Shown here in pieces: positions 1-9,029 of a stretch of 64,000 nt of DNA. Numbering within the stretch: position 1 is the first letter of the stretch; every line of letters starts with the position of its first letter. Under the pieces are notes generated by a model. That model saw only the letters and a list, made by a program, of their open reading frames with translations, did not search any database and was not told where the DNA came from. The DNA lies in the NCBI RefSeq assembly GCF_017833035.1, contig NZ_JAFIBM010000001.1, positions 1,488,001 to 1,552,000 on the forward strand, read 5' to 3'. The translations under genes were made by a program, and so were the position numbers. This DNA comes from Frigoribacterium sp. PvP032 (GTDB taxonomy: Bacteria > Actinomycetota > Actinomycetes > Actinomycetales > Microbacteriaceae).

Positions 1-722
1 ACACGCAGCCCGACGACGGGCTGCTGTCGCCCCAGGCAGTCATCCAGCGCATCGGCCAGCTCTCCGGCCCCGAGGCGATCTACGCCTCCGGCGTCGGCCA
101 GCACCAGATGTGGGCCGCCCAGTTCATCGAGTACGAGCGTCCCCACGCCTGGCTGAACTCGGGAGGCGCGGGCACGATGGGCTACTCGGTGCCGGCCGCC
201 ATGGGCGCGAAGGTGGCCCAGCCCGACCGCGTCGTCTGGGCGATCGACGGCGACGGCTGCTTCCAGATGACCAACCAGGAGCTCGCGACCTGCGTCATCA
301 ACGACATCCCGATCAAGGTCGCGATCATCAACAACTCGTCGCTCGGCATGGTGCGCCAGTGGCAGACCCTGTTCTACGAGGGCCGCCACTCGTTCACCGA
401 CCTGAACACGGGCCACGAGACGCGGATGGTGCCCGACTTCGTCAAGCTCGCCGACGCGTACGGCGCCCTCGGCATCCGCGTCAGGCGGGAGGACGAGGTC
501 GACGACGCCATCAAGCTGGCACTCGAGACGAACGACCGTCCGGTCGTCATCGACTTCGTGGTCAGCCGCGACGCCATGGTCTGGCCGATGGTGCCCCAGG
601 GCGTGTCGAACTCCGAGATCCAGCACGCCCGCGCGCTCGCGCCCGAGTGGGACGACGAGGCCCCCGGCACCAGCGCCTCCGACACGACCCGTGACGGCGA
701 CATGACAGGAGAGCACGCATGA
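1..722 (+). CDS. ilvB: acetolactate synthase large subunit, C-terminal part (5' truncated by window)
   Basis: Catalytic subunit of acetohydroxyacid synthase, which condenses pyruvate with pyruvate or 2-oxobutyrate in valine, leucine and isoleucine synthesis. The frame is open from base 3, giving 239 residues of the C-terminal thiamine-diphosphate domain. The TPP signature is visible as GDGCFQMT near base 250 followed about 26 residues later by the NN pair of IINNSS. The stop codon overlaps the ilvN start (ATGA at 719–722), the usual large/small subunit coupling. The N-terminal FAD and pyrimidine domains lie outside the window. Confidence 0.97.
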   Translation, partial: TQPDDGLLSPQAVIQRIGQLSGPEAIYASGVGQHQMWAAQFIEYERPHAWLNSGGAGTMGYSVPAAMGAKVAQPDRVVWAIDGDGCFQMTNQELATCVINDIPIKVAIINNSSLGMVRQWQTLFYEGRHSFTDLNTGHETRMVPDFVKLADAYGALGIRVRREDEVDDAIKLALETNDRPVVIDFVVSRDAMVWPMVPQGVSNSEIQHARALAPEWDDEAPGTSASDTTRDGDMTGEHA

Positions 723-1228
723 GCCACGTCCTGAGCCTCCTCGTCGAGGACAAGCCCGGTCTGCTGACCCGCGTCGCCGGTCTCTTCGCCCGGCGAGGGT
801 TCAACATCGAGAGCCTCGCGGTCGGCAAGAGCGAGGTCGAGGGCCTCAGCCGAATCACCGTCGTCGTCGACGTCGAAGAACTGCCGCTCGAGCAGGTGAC
901 GAAGCAGCTGAACAAGCTGATCAACGTCATCAAGATCGTCGAGCTCGACTACTCGCAGTCGGTGCAGCGCGAGCACATGCTGATCAAGGTGCGGGTCGAC
1001 GCCACCACCCGGTCCCAGGTGCTCGAGGCCGTCACGCTCTTCCGCGCGTCGGTGGTCGACGTCTCGACCGACTCGCTGGTGATCGAGGTCACCGGCGACA
1101 CCGGCAAGACGACCGCCCTGCTCCGCGTGCTCGAGCCCTACGGCATCCGCGAGATCTCGCAGTCCGGCCTGCTGGCCATCGGCCGCGGCTCGAAGGCGAT
1201 CACCGACCGGGTCCCCAGGGCCCAGTGA
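719..1228 (+). CDS. ilvN: acetolactate synthase small (regulatory) subunit
   Basis: Regulatory subunit of acetohydroxyacid synthase; it activates IlvB and mediates feedback inhibition by branched-chain amino acids. The 169 residues match the family length: an N-terminal ACT domain ([22 protein letters not shown]…, about residues 4–75) and the C-terminal AHAS-small domain. The ATG overlaps the ilvB stop by four bases, so translation is probably coupled. Fits the Ilv operon order ilvB-ilvN-ilvC. Confidence 0.97.
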   Translation: MSHVLSLLVEDKPGLLTRVAGLFARRGFNIESLAVGKSEVEGLSRITVVVDVEELPLEQVTKQLNKLINVIKIVELDYSQSVQREHMLIKVRVDATTRSQVLEAVTLFRASVVDVSTDSLVIEVTGDTGKTTALLRVLEPYGIREISQSGLLAIGRGSKAITDRVPRAQ

Positions 1229-2323
<1,095 letters not shown>

Positions 2324-2351
2324 CGACCCTCTCCACCTCGGCATCACCCGC

Positions 2352-2383
2352 AGGGGCCCTTCTCCACCCGGAGGAGGGCCCCT
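2352..2383 (+). terminator. ilv operon hairpin terminator
   Basis: The 9-base arms AGGGGCCCT (2352–2360) and AGGGCCCCT (2375–2383) are perfect complements, and the stem extends five further base pairs inward with one mismatch. It sits 28 bases after ilvC and 43 before mtlD. No T-run follows, as is common in high-GC actinobacteria. Confidence 0.7.
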
Positions 2384-2426
2384 CGGCCGTCCGGGGCTCA
2401 CGGGCTGTCGTGGCATGATCTAGGGC

Positions 2427-3566
2427 ATGGCAGCGAGCAAGAAGGCAGTGCACTTCGGTGCGGGGAACATCGGTCGGGGCTTCGTGGCGCAGTTCCTGCA
2501 CGCGAGCGGCTACGAGGTCGTGTTCGCCGACGTCAACGACGAGCTGATCGGCCTGCTGCAGCAGCAGCCGTCGTTCGAGGTGCACGAGGTCGGCGAAGAG
2601 AGCCGCACCAACGTCGTCGACGGCTACCGGGCGATCAACAGCCGAACCGACGAGGAGGCGCTGGTCGCCGAGATCGCGACCGCCGACGTCGTCACCACGG
2701 CCGTGGGCGCCCGCATCCTCCCGTTCGTCGCCCCGGTGATCGCCCGCGGGCTCGCCGCGCGCGACGCCTCGCTCCCCGCCCTCGCCGTCATCGCGTGCGA
2801 GAACGCGATCAACGCCACCGACTCCCTGGCCGAGGCCGTCCGTCAGGCCGACCCTGCCGACAACGCCGTCTTCGCCAACTGCGCCATCGACCGCATCGTC
2901 CCCGAGCAGCCCGCCGGCTCGCTCGACGTGACCATCGAGTCGTTCTTCGAGTGGGTCGTCGAGAGCGGGCCCTTCGGTGCCGACCGCCCCGACATCGCCG
3001 GCGTCACCTGGGTCGACGACCTGGAGCCGTTCATCGAGCGGAAGCTCTTCACGGTCAACACCGCCCACGCGGCCGCCGCGTACCACGGCTTCTCCCGCGG
3101 GCTCGGCAGCATCCGCGAGGCGCTGGCCGACGAGTCGGTGCTGGCCGAGGTCCGCGGCGCGCTCCGCGAGACCACCGAGCTGCTCGTCGCCAAGCACGAT
3201 CTCGACCTCGACGAGCAGCAGGCCTACGTCGAGAAGAACCTCGTGCGCATCTCGAACCCCCACCTGCCCGACACGACAGAGCGCGTCGGCCGTGGTCCGC
3301 TGCGCAAGCTCAGCCGCCACGAGCGCTTCGTCGGCCCTGCGACCCAGCTCGCCGAGCGCGGCCTCGGCCACGACGCGCTCGTCCGCGCCGTCCGCGCCGC
3401 CCTCGACTTCGACGTGTCGGACGACTCCGAGAGCGTCGAGCTGCAGGCGCTGCTCACCTCCGGCCTGCCCGATGCAGAGCTGACCGTCACGCTGACGGGC
3501 GTCGAGCAGGGCCACCCGCTCTTCCCGGCCCTGCTGGAGGCGGTCTCGTCGAAGACGGCGGCATGA
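2427..3566 (+). CDS. mtlD: mannitol-1-phosphate 5-dehydrogenase
   Basis: NAD-dependent oxidation of mannitol 1-phosphate to fructose 6-phosphate. The 379 residues match MtlD length. The N-terminal nucleotide-binding loop is GAGNIGRG (residues 11–18) in the typical MtlD opening KAVHFGAGNIGRGF, and the polyol-dehydrogenase catalytic segment ERKLFTVNTAHA is present. No PTS mannitol genes are adjacent. There is no clear ribosome-binding site; CATGAT at 2414–2419 ends seven bases before the ATG, as expected for a leaderless transcript. The stop overlaps the next gene (ATGA, 3563–3566). Confidence 0.93.
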   Translation: MAASKKAVHFGAGNIGRGFVAQFLHASGYEVVFADVNDELIGLLQQQPSFEVHEVGEESRTNVVDGYRAINSRTDEEALVAEIATADVVTTAVGARILPFVAPVIARGLAARDASLPALAVIACENAINATDSLAEAVRQADPADNAVFANCAIDRIVPEQPAGSLDVTIESFFEWVVESGPFGADRPDIAGVTWVDDLEPFIERKLFTVNTAHAAAAYHGFSRGLGSIREALADESVLAEVRGALRETTELLVAKHDLDLDEQQAYVEKNLVRISNPHLPDTTERVGRGPLRKLSRHERFVGPATQLAERGLGHDALVRAVRAALDFDVSDDSESVELQALLTSGLPDAELTVTLTGVEQGHPLFPALLEAVSSKTAA

Positions 3567-4039
3567 CCGACCCGTCCCCGGCCCGCCGAGAGCCTGACGG
3601 GCCCTCGGAGGCCCCCGAGCTCGACGAGCACGACGACGACGCCCTGAGCTGGGGCGACGAGCGGGACACCAGCCACGTCGAGGGCCCCACGCCCGTCGAG
3701 CACGGCGACGCCGAGGCGGACGACCAGCTCCCCGGGGGCATGAGCAGCGCCTCCCTGGTGGGCCACGGCGTCTTCGGCGGCGTCGCGCTGCTCTCGTGCG
3801 TCGGCTGGCTCGTCTCGCGCGACCAGTTCCTGACGTCGTTCGGCGGGACGGCCGTCGACCGCGTGCAGACGGCCCTGTGGCTGCTGGGGGTCGCGCTGGC
3901 GATCGTCGCCCCCGCGGTGTGGTTCGTGACCACGATGCTCCTGGTGCCGCAGTCTCGGTCGTCGCGCCGCCTCCTCGTCTTCGCCGTCGGGGCGGTCGCC
4001 CTCGCCCCCTGGCCGCTGGTCATCGGAGGAGGCGCGTGA
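3563..4039 (+). CDS. small membrane protein with acidic N-terminus, unknown function
   Basis: 158 residues, not recognised. Residues 1–60 are hydrophilic and strongly acidic (EAPELDEHDDDALSW, EHGDAEADDQ), probably disordered and cytoplasmic. They are followed by about three hydrophobic stretches (GVFGGVALLSCVGWLV, ALWLLGVALAIVAPAVWFV, LLVFAVGAVALAPWPLVI). The ATG overlaps the mtlD stop and the stop overlaps the next gene, so it is translationally coupled on both sides. Short actinobacterial membrane proteins like this are sometimes mislabelled DNA polymerase III gamma/tau; there is no support for that here. Confidence 0.75.
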   Translation: MTDPSPARREPDGPSEAPELDEHDDDALSWGDERDTSHVEGPTPVEHGDAEADDQLPGGMSSASLVGHGVFGGVALLSCVGWLVSRDQFLTSFGGTAVDRVQTALWLLGVALAIVAPAVWFVTTMLLVPQSRSSRRLLVFAVGAVALAPWPLVIGGGA

Positions 4040-4437
4040 CCGCCCGCGAGACCGGCCCGGTCATGCAGCCGGCCGGCTCCGCCGAGGCCCCGCGCCGTCG
4101 CGGACCCCGCATCGGCGTCGTCGTGGTCGCCGCAGTGGCCGCGCTCTTCTTCGCCTACGACCTGTACGAGGCGATCACCAACCTCGTGCTCGTGCCGCAG
4201 GACGTCCGCTACCAGAACAACGAGTTCTTCGACGAGGTCGGGGTCGACGGTCTCGCGGCCTCGCCGCCCTGGGCCGCGCTCGTCGCCAACGTGCTGCTGC
4301 CGGTCGTCGCGTGGGTCGGCGCCCTGGTGGTCGCGCGCAGGCGGCCGCTCTGGCAGGTCGTGCTCGCCTTCGTCGCGGGGCTCGCCCTCGTCGGCTCGGT
4401 GTCGCTCACGATCACGGCGTACGTGCTCAGCATCTGA
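4036..4437 (+). CDS. small membrane protein, unknown function
   Basis: 133 residues from a GTG that overlaps the preceding stop; GGAGGA at 4025–4030 supports this start. Three hydrophobic segments are visible: IGVVVVAAVAALFFAYDLY, ALVANVLLPVVAWVGALVV and VVLAFVAGLALVGSVSLTI. Between the first two is a polar loop (DVRYQNNEFFDEVGVDG) that may be extracytoplasmic. It forms a coupled pair with the upstream membrane protein, so the two may work together. Function not recognised. Confidence 0.72.
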   Translation: MTARETGPVMQPAGSAEAPRRRGPRIGVVVVAAVAALFFAYDLYEAITNLVLVPQDVRYQNNEFFDEVGVDGLAASPPWAALVANVLLPVVAWVGALVVARRRPLWQVVLAFVAGLALVGSVSLTITAYVLSI

Positions 4438-4621
4438 TCTGACCTGGCCTGACGTGCTCAGCCCCGGCTCGACGCGCGCCCCGCTGCACGCCTCGACGGC
4501 GGACAGGACAGGGGCGTCATGTGCGCGTGGTGTCCCGCCCGAGTCGATAGAGTGCACAGCAGCCGCGCCCACGGCGCGTCGCGGCGTTCACCCCGACCTC
4601 TCTCGTTAGGACATCGTCTCC

Positions 4622-6211
4622 GTGGCCAAGCCCGTCGTGCTGATCGCAGAAGAACTCTCACCCGCCACCGTCGAGGCCCTCGGCCCCGACTTCGACGTCC
4701 GGTCGGTGGACGGCACCGACCGCACGGCGCTGCTGGCGGCCCTCGCGGGGGCCGACGCGGTCCTCGTGCGCTCGGCGACGCAGATGGACGCCGAGGCCAT
4801 CGCGGCGGCCCCCGGGCTCAGGGTGATCGCCCGTGCGGGCGTCGGGCTCGACAACGTCGACATCAAGGCGGCCACGACGGCCGGCGTCATGGTGGTCAAC
4901 GCGCCCACCTCGAACATCATCTCCGCGGCCGAGCTCACGGTCGGGCACATCCTGAGCCTCGCGCGGCACATCCCCGCAGCGCACTCCGCCCTGTCGCAGG
5001 GGCAGTGGAAGCGCTCGAAGTACACCGGCGTCGAGCTGTTCGAGAAGACGGTGGGCATCGTCGGCCTCGGCCGCATCGGCGCGCTCATCACGGCCCGCCT
5101 GCAGGCCTTCGGGGTGAACGTGGTCGCCTACGACCCCTACGTGACCCCGGCCCGCGCCCAGCAGCTCGGCGTCACGCTGCTCTCGCTCGACGAGCTGCTC
5201 GCCACGGCCGACTTCGTCACCATCCACATGCCGAAGACGGCCGAGACGACGGGCATGATCGGCCTCGAGCAGATGAAGGCGATGAAGCCGACCGCCTTCG
5301 TCGTCAACGTCGCCCGCGGCGGCCTGATCGACGAGGACGACCTCTACACGGCGCTCACCACCGGCGAGATCGCCGGCGCGGGCCTCGACGTCTTCGTCTC
5401 GGAGCCCCCCGTCGACCAGAAGCTCCTCGGCCTCGAGAACGTGGTCGTCACCCCGCACCTCGGCGCCTCGACGGACGAGGCACAGGAGAAGGCGGGCGTC
5501 TCGGTCGCGCGCTCGGTGCGCCTCGCCCTCGGCGGCGAGCTGGTGCCCGACGCCGTCAACGTCGCCGGCGGGGTCATCGACCCCTACGTCCGCCCCGGCA
5601 TCCCGCTGCTCGAGAAGATCGGCCAGGTCTTCGCCGCCCTCGCCGACTCGCCCCTCACCAGCGTCGACGTCGAGGTCCGAGGCGACCTCGTCGAGTACGA
5701 CGTGAGCGTCCTGAAGCTCGCCGCGCTCAAGGGCATCTTCACGAACATCGTCAGCGAGTCGGTCAGCTACGTGAACGCGCCCTTGCTCGCCGAGCAGCGC
5801 GGGATCACCGTGCGCCTGCTCACCGACCCCACGAGCGAGGAGTACCGCAACGTCCTCACCGTGCGCGGCTCGCTCGCCGACGGCGGTCAGATCTCGGTCT
5901 CGGGCACCCTGACGGGCACCAAGCAGGTCGAGAAGATCGTCGAGATCAACGGCTACGACGTCGAGGTCCCGATCGCCGCCCACCACCTCGTGATGGTCTA
6001 CGGCGACCGTCCCGGCATCGTCGCGGTCTACGGCAAGGAGTTCGGCGACGCCGGCATCAACATCGCCGGGATGCAGATCGCCCGCCGCAGCGCCGGTGGC
6101 CAGGCCCTCAGCGTGCTCACGATCGACAGCCCCGCGCCCGACGACCTGCTCGAGAAGGTGCGCACGGCGATCGACGCCGAGGTCCTCCGCGAGATCGACG
6201 TCACGCTGTAG
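4622..6211 (+). CDS. serA: D-3-phosphoglycerate dehydrogenase
   Basis: First step of serine synthesis from 3-phosphoglycerate. The 529 residues match the long actinobacterial form: split substrate domain, Rossmann domain with VGIVGLGRIGALI, catalytic segments VNVARGGLIDEDDL and VTPHLGAS, an intervening domain, then a C-terminal ACT domain (MVYGDRPGIVAVYGKEF…) that in this class senses serine. GTG start at 4622, chosen because the protein opens with the family sequence AKPVVLIAEELSP. Transcribed alone, with a strong hairpin directly downstream. Confidence 0.96.
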   Translation: MAKPVVLIAEELSPATVEALGPDFDVRSVDGTDRTALLAALAGADAVLVRSATQMDAEAIAAAPGLRVIARAGVGLDNVDIKAATTAGVMVVNAPTSNIISAAELTVGHILSLARHIPAAHSALSQGQWKRSKYTGVELFEKTVGIVGLGRIGALITARLQAFGVNVVAYDPYVTPARAQQLGVTLLSLDELLATADFVTIHMPKTAETTGMIGLEQMKAMKPTAFVVNVARGGLIDEDDLYTALTTGEIAGAGLDVFVSEPPVDQKLLGLENVVVTPHLGASTDEAQEKAGVSVARSVRLALGGELVPDAVNVAGGVIDPYVRPGIPLLEKIGQVFAALADSPLTSVDVEVRGDLVEYDVSVLKLAALKGIFTNIVSESVSYVNAPLLAEQRGITVRLLTDPTSEEYRNVLTVRGSLADGGQISVSGTLTGTKQVEKIVEINGYDVEVPIAAHHLVMVYGDRPGIVAVYGKEFGDAGINIAGMQIARRSAGGQALSVLTIDSPAPDDLLEKVRTAIDAEVLREIDVTL

Positions 6212-6242
6212 CCCTTCCCGCGCACGCGCCTCGCGCGACGCG

Positions 6243-6286
6243 ACGACGCCCCGGTGTCGGTCCTCTGACCGCCACCGGGGCGTCGT
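6243..6286 (+). terminator. serA hairpin terminator (copy A of a duplicated hairpin)
   Basis: Perfect 14-base arms ACGACGCCCCGGTG (6243–6256) and CACCGGGGCGTCGT (6273–6286). The 47 bases from 6244 to 6290 recur at 7860–7906 with about five differences. The two copies bracket the lower-GC islet. Confidence 0.8.
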
Positions 6287-6487
6287 GCTGCGCCTCACTG
6301 CTGTCCCCAATCCCTTCCGGAGCATTGATCCGATCCGTGAAACGTGACACTGTGCGTATCGGACGCATCTCGAGTCAGATGAGATCGGAGATCACATGTC
6401 ACATCAGACCGCGATCACTGAAATAGCTCTTGAGGGTGCATCCGCCCTGAGTGCCCGTCGTCAGCCTCGGAGAGCAGGGGCGTCAGC

Positions 6488-7429
6488 ATGAATCGACACG
6501 TGCTCTTCACCGCAGACAGCTCGACTGCACATCGGAGTCGGATGGAGGTGCGTCCTTGGCCCTCGACTGGGCGTCTCATCCCGTTGGCGGTCCTGATGTG
6601 TCTCACCGTGCTGACCGCCAGTGTCGGTCTGGGCGCATCTGCCGTCCACGCTCATGTCGATCCACGATTCGTCGGATCGGAGATCGTCGCGGAGGCTCTC
6701 GAGAACGTCGAGGGTGACTTAGTCAAGGTGCCCCGTGTCGGCCTCCCGACGGCCCTGTCTTCGGATGCGGAAGGAACTGCAACCGATGCCGCGATGGTCG
6801 GTGTCGTCGTGCCTGACGAGGCAACGGACGGAATTACCTTGTCGGCGGGGGACTTCACGATGAACATCGGCCTTCCCAACGCCGATGAGGCGGGACCGAG
6901 CGTGCCCTCGGGGCAGGGGAGCATGGTCTATCCGTCCGCGCACTCGACTGCCAGTGCTGTCATCCCCACAGGTGACGGCGTACAGCTTCTCTCCGTCATC
7001 AATTCCGAGAAGGCCGCGGAGTCGTTCGCGTACGATCTAGGCCTGCTCCCCGGGCACCTCCTCGAGGCGACGGCAGACGGTGGAGCACGCGTGGTCGATC
7101 AGGAGGGTGTCGTCAAGGCCGAGTTCGAGCCAGCATGGGCGCAAGACGCTGCGGGCATCGATGTCCCCACGCGCTATTCCGTGGAGGGGAACACCCTGAC
7201 TCAGATCGTCGACCACAAGGGTCTGGAAGGGGTCGCGTACCCGGTCGTCGCAGACCCGCTGCCAGTCGTCGTGATCGTCATCACTGCCGCAGCGTTGATC
7301 GTCGTTGCAGCGGCTGCTCTAGGCGTGGCCGTGTGGCTCGTGGTCAGCTGGTGGAACACTTGCCGTGCGCAGAACAAGTACCCGCAGCTCTCCACCATCA
7401 ACGGGTTCACAGCACGCTGCGTCCGGTGA
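6488..7429 (+). CDS. exported protein with C-terminal hydrophobic domain, precursor-like, unknown function
   Basis: 313 residues, not a characterised family. There is an N-terminal export signal (LIPLAVLMCLTVLTASVGLG with AVHA before HVDP). A soluble middle region follows, ending in the pattern VPTRYSVEGNTLTQIVDH … AYPVVADP, which I recognise from diverse actinobacterial exported proteins. The last 56 residues are a hydrophobic helix-rich stretch, then WWNTCRAQNKYP and a tail with two cysteines. An alternative start at 6542 (MEVRPWPS) has a better-placed GGAG and leaves the signal peptide intact. GC content is clearly lower than its neighbours. Infer a secreted or membrane-anchored accessory protein, possibly a propeptide plus a C-terminal active peptide. 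Confidence 0.7.
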   Translation: MNRHVLFTADSSTAHRSRMEVRPWPSTGRLIPLAVLMCLTVLTASVGLGASAVHAHVDPRFVGSEIVAEALENVEGDLVKVPRVGLPTALSSDAEGTATDAAMVGVVVPDEATDGITLSAGDFTMNIGLPNADEAGPSVPSGQGSMVYPSAHSTASAVIPTGDGVQLLSVINSEKAAESFAYDLGLLPGHLLEATADGGARVVDQEGVVKAEFEPAWAQDAAGIDVPTRYSVEGNTLTQIVDHKGLEGVAYPVVADPLPVVVIVITAAALIVVAAAALGVAVWLVVSWWNTCRAQNKYPQLSTINGFTARCVR

Positions 7430-7454
7430 CATGAGGAAGCGCGAAGGAGGCATC

Positions 7455-7760
7455 ATGGACACGGAGAGAGGCTCGGGCTTGGCGGTGGGACTCGTCTCGG
7501 CGTGTTCCCTGGTGATGGCGATACTGGTCTTGGGCACGGTCGCCATGTTGCTCGCGGCTCAAGCCTTCACGAACGGAAACACGATCGGCATCCCCGTCCT
7601 GGTCACCTTCGACGGGTCCAGAGCCATGGTCGACGCGCCGAGCGTCCACATCAGCGGTTCCGTGGCCGGCATGGTCGGCTCCGTCCTTCTTCTCGCGCTC
7701 CCACTTCCGCTCTGGTTCATCGGGCTCACCCGGCGCGAGCAGACAGCAACGAGTGAGTAA
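7455..7760 (+). CDS. small two-helix membrane protein
   Basis: 101 residues. ATG chosen because AAGGAGG (7444–7450) lies four bases upstream; an in-frame ATG at 7431 is the alternative. Two hydrophobic segments (LAVGLVSACSLVMAILVLGTVAMLLAA and VAGMVGSVLLLALPLPLWFIGL) flank an extracytoplasmic-looking loop of about 35 residues. It starts 25 bases after the exported protein and shares its lower GC content. The pairing and size suggest an accessory or immunity-type partner, but no homology supports a specific role. Confidence 0.65.
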   Translation: MDTERGSGLAVGLVSACSLVMAILVLGTVAMLLAAQAFTNGNTIGIPVLVTFDGSRAMVDAPSVHISGSVAGMVGSVLLLALPLPLWFIGLTRREQTATSE

Positions 7761-7859
7761 AGGCAGCCGCTGCAGCGACGAGGGGCTTCAGGGGAACGGC
7801 TGGTCACCCGTGAAGAACGCTTGAGAGGCGAGTGCTCCAGAAAAAGATCAGCAACGATG

Positions 7860-7906
7860 CGACGCTCCGGTGTCGGTCCTCGGACCGGTGCCGGGGCGTC
7901 GTGCTG
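7860..7906. terminator. hairpin terminator (copy B of the duplicated hairpin)
   Basis: Near-copy of 6244–6290 (about 42 of 47 positions). The long imperfect stem runs GACGCTCCGGTGTCGGTCC against GGACCGGTGCCGGGGCGTC, with a three-base loop. It lies between the islet genes and the convergent hydrolase, so it could terminate both. Confidence 0.75.
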
Positions 7907-7934
7907 TGCGGGGGGAGCGGGGGAGCGGCTGCGC

Positions 7935-8570
7935 CTAGAGCTCGATGGACTCGTGCGCCGCGAGCTGCACGGCGTCGCCGCCGACCGACTGCGCGCTCGC
8001 CTTCATCCGGTCGAAGTGCATCGCCAGACCGGGGCCGGAGAGGGTCTGCTCGTGCGTCGGGAAGGCCAGCGCCGGCTTCACCGCCGCCACGTAGTCGATG
8101 ACCTCGGACACCTTCAGCCACGGAGCGCCCACCGGTGTCGCGAGCGTCTGGACAGGCACGTTCGGGACGGTGAACTGGTCGCCCGGGTAGAACAGCGACC
8201 CGTCGACCATGACGCCGACGTTGTCGATCACAGGGATGCTCTCGTGGATCACCGCGTGCCGCGTGCCGTGGAACGACAGGCTGAAGGGCCCGGCCTCGAC
8301 AGTGTCGCCGTCGGTGACGACGTGGACCTCGAACCCGTCGGCCGCGTCCGCGACGCCCTGCGGCCCGTACAGGACCGCGTCGGGGTTCGTCTCGCGGAGG
8401 TGGGCGAGCTGGTCGGGCGTCCAGTGGTCGGCGTGCTCGTGGGTCACGACGACGGCGTCGACGTCGTGCAGGTCGACGAGGGGAGCGGTGAACGAGCCGG
8501 GATCGATGACGAGCTTGCGCCCGTCCTTCTCGACGACGAGGCAGGCGTGTTCGAGTTTCGTGAGGCGCAT
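7935..8570 (-). CDS. MBL-fold metallo-hydrolase (UlaG/YtnP-like)
   Basis: 211 residues with the metallo-beta-lactamase signature THEHADHW (His44, His46, Asp48, His49), further metal ligands in the FHGTRHA and FYPGD segments, and a C-terminal THEQ histidine. The opening MRLTKLEHACLVVE is typical of small single-domain MBL proteins that keep the YPGDQF motif. Substrate unknown. The start is the ATG at 8570; no good Shine-Dalgarno is visible. It is convergent with the islet genes and divergent from tRNA-Glu. Confidence 0.85.
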   Translation of the reverse strand: MRLTKLEHACLVVEKDGRKLVIDPGSFTAPLVDLHDVDAVVVTHEHADHWTPDQLAHLRETNPDAVLYGPQGVADAADGFEVHVVTDGDTVEAGPFSLSFHGTRHAVIHESIPVIDNVGVMVDGSLFYPGDQFTVPNVPVQTLATPVGAPWLKVSEVIDYVAAVKPALAFPTHEQTLSGPGLAMHFDRMKASAQSVGGDAVQLAAHESIEL

Positions 8571-8725
8571 GAGGCCGACTGTACGCCCGCGGGGGTTCCC
8601 GACGACCCCTGGCCGCCCCGCCTCCCGCGCGCTCCTGCTGCCTCCTGGACTGCCCGCGACACGCGGGGCGGCCTCGATTTGTGACCGGCTCGACAGCTGT
8701 GGCATACTCGACGAGTTGCAAATAC

Positions 8726-8801
8726 GGCCCCATCGTATAGCGGCCTAGTACGTCGCCCTCTCACGGCGGTAACACGGGTTCGAATCCCGTTGGGGTCACC
8801 A
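8726..8801 (+). tRNA. tRNA-Glu (anticodon CTC)
   Basis: 76 bases with the CCA encoded (8799–8801). Acceptor stem GGCCCCA (8726–8732) pairs with TGGGGTC (8791–8797), with one G·T. The anticodon stem TCGCC/GGCGG encloses the loop CTCTCAC, giving anticodon CTC. The T-arm carries GGTTCGAATCC. A hairpin terminator follows immediately. Confidence 0.95.
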
Positions 8802-8807
8802 CCACGA

Positions 8808-8833
8808 ACCGCCCGGCACTCGCCGGGCGGTTT
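8808..8833 (+). terminator. tRNA-Glu intrinsic terminator
   Basis: The 10-base arms ACCGCCCGGC (8808–8817) and GCCGGGCGGT (8822–8831) are perfect complements with a four-base loop, followed by TT and a T-rich stretch. Six bases after the CCA end. Confidence 0.88.
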
Positions 8834-8878
8834 CGTCGTTCCGGGGCCGGTCTGAAGGCCCCTCCGGTCAGCTCCCGT

Positions 8879-8938
8879 GGCGAGTGGTCAGTTTCGGTCC
8901 TGCCGGTGTCGCGGCAAGACCGCAACTGACCACTCGCC
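8879..8938. repeat. long intergenic palindrome, 27-bp arms
   Basis: Arms 8879–8905 and 8912–8938 are inverted repeats with only two mismatches around a six-base loop; the core half-site is CGAGTGGTCAGTT. It lies between the tRNA-Glu terminator and the convergent ABC transporter operon. It could act as a bidirectional terminator for the operon or be a REP-like mobile palindrome. Confidence 0.85.
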
Positions 8939-9029
8939 GCGCAGCCCGGACGGGGACGGCCCCGGAGGCGTCGAGGTGACGTCGCCGGGGCCGTCCCGCC
9001 AGGCGGCAGGTCGAGCACCGCAGGGCGGT

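Noticed and set aside
3563-4039. DNA polymerase III gamma/tau subunit (a label sometimes attached to such proteins)
   Set aside because: Only 158 residues with membrane helices and no AAA+ motifs.
4658-6325. 555-codon minus-strand frame over serA
   Set aside because: Antisense shadow; its translation is Asp/Val/Arg-rich with no domain, and serA is intact.
8726-8801. tRNA-Glu as an attachment site for an integrated element
   Set aside because: No integrase is adjacent and no partial copy of the tRNA 3' end was seen in the window; the xerC at 60.3 kb is in its housekeeping context.
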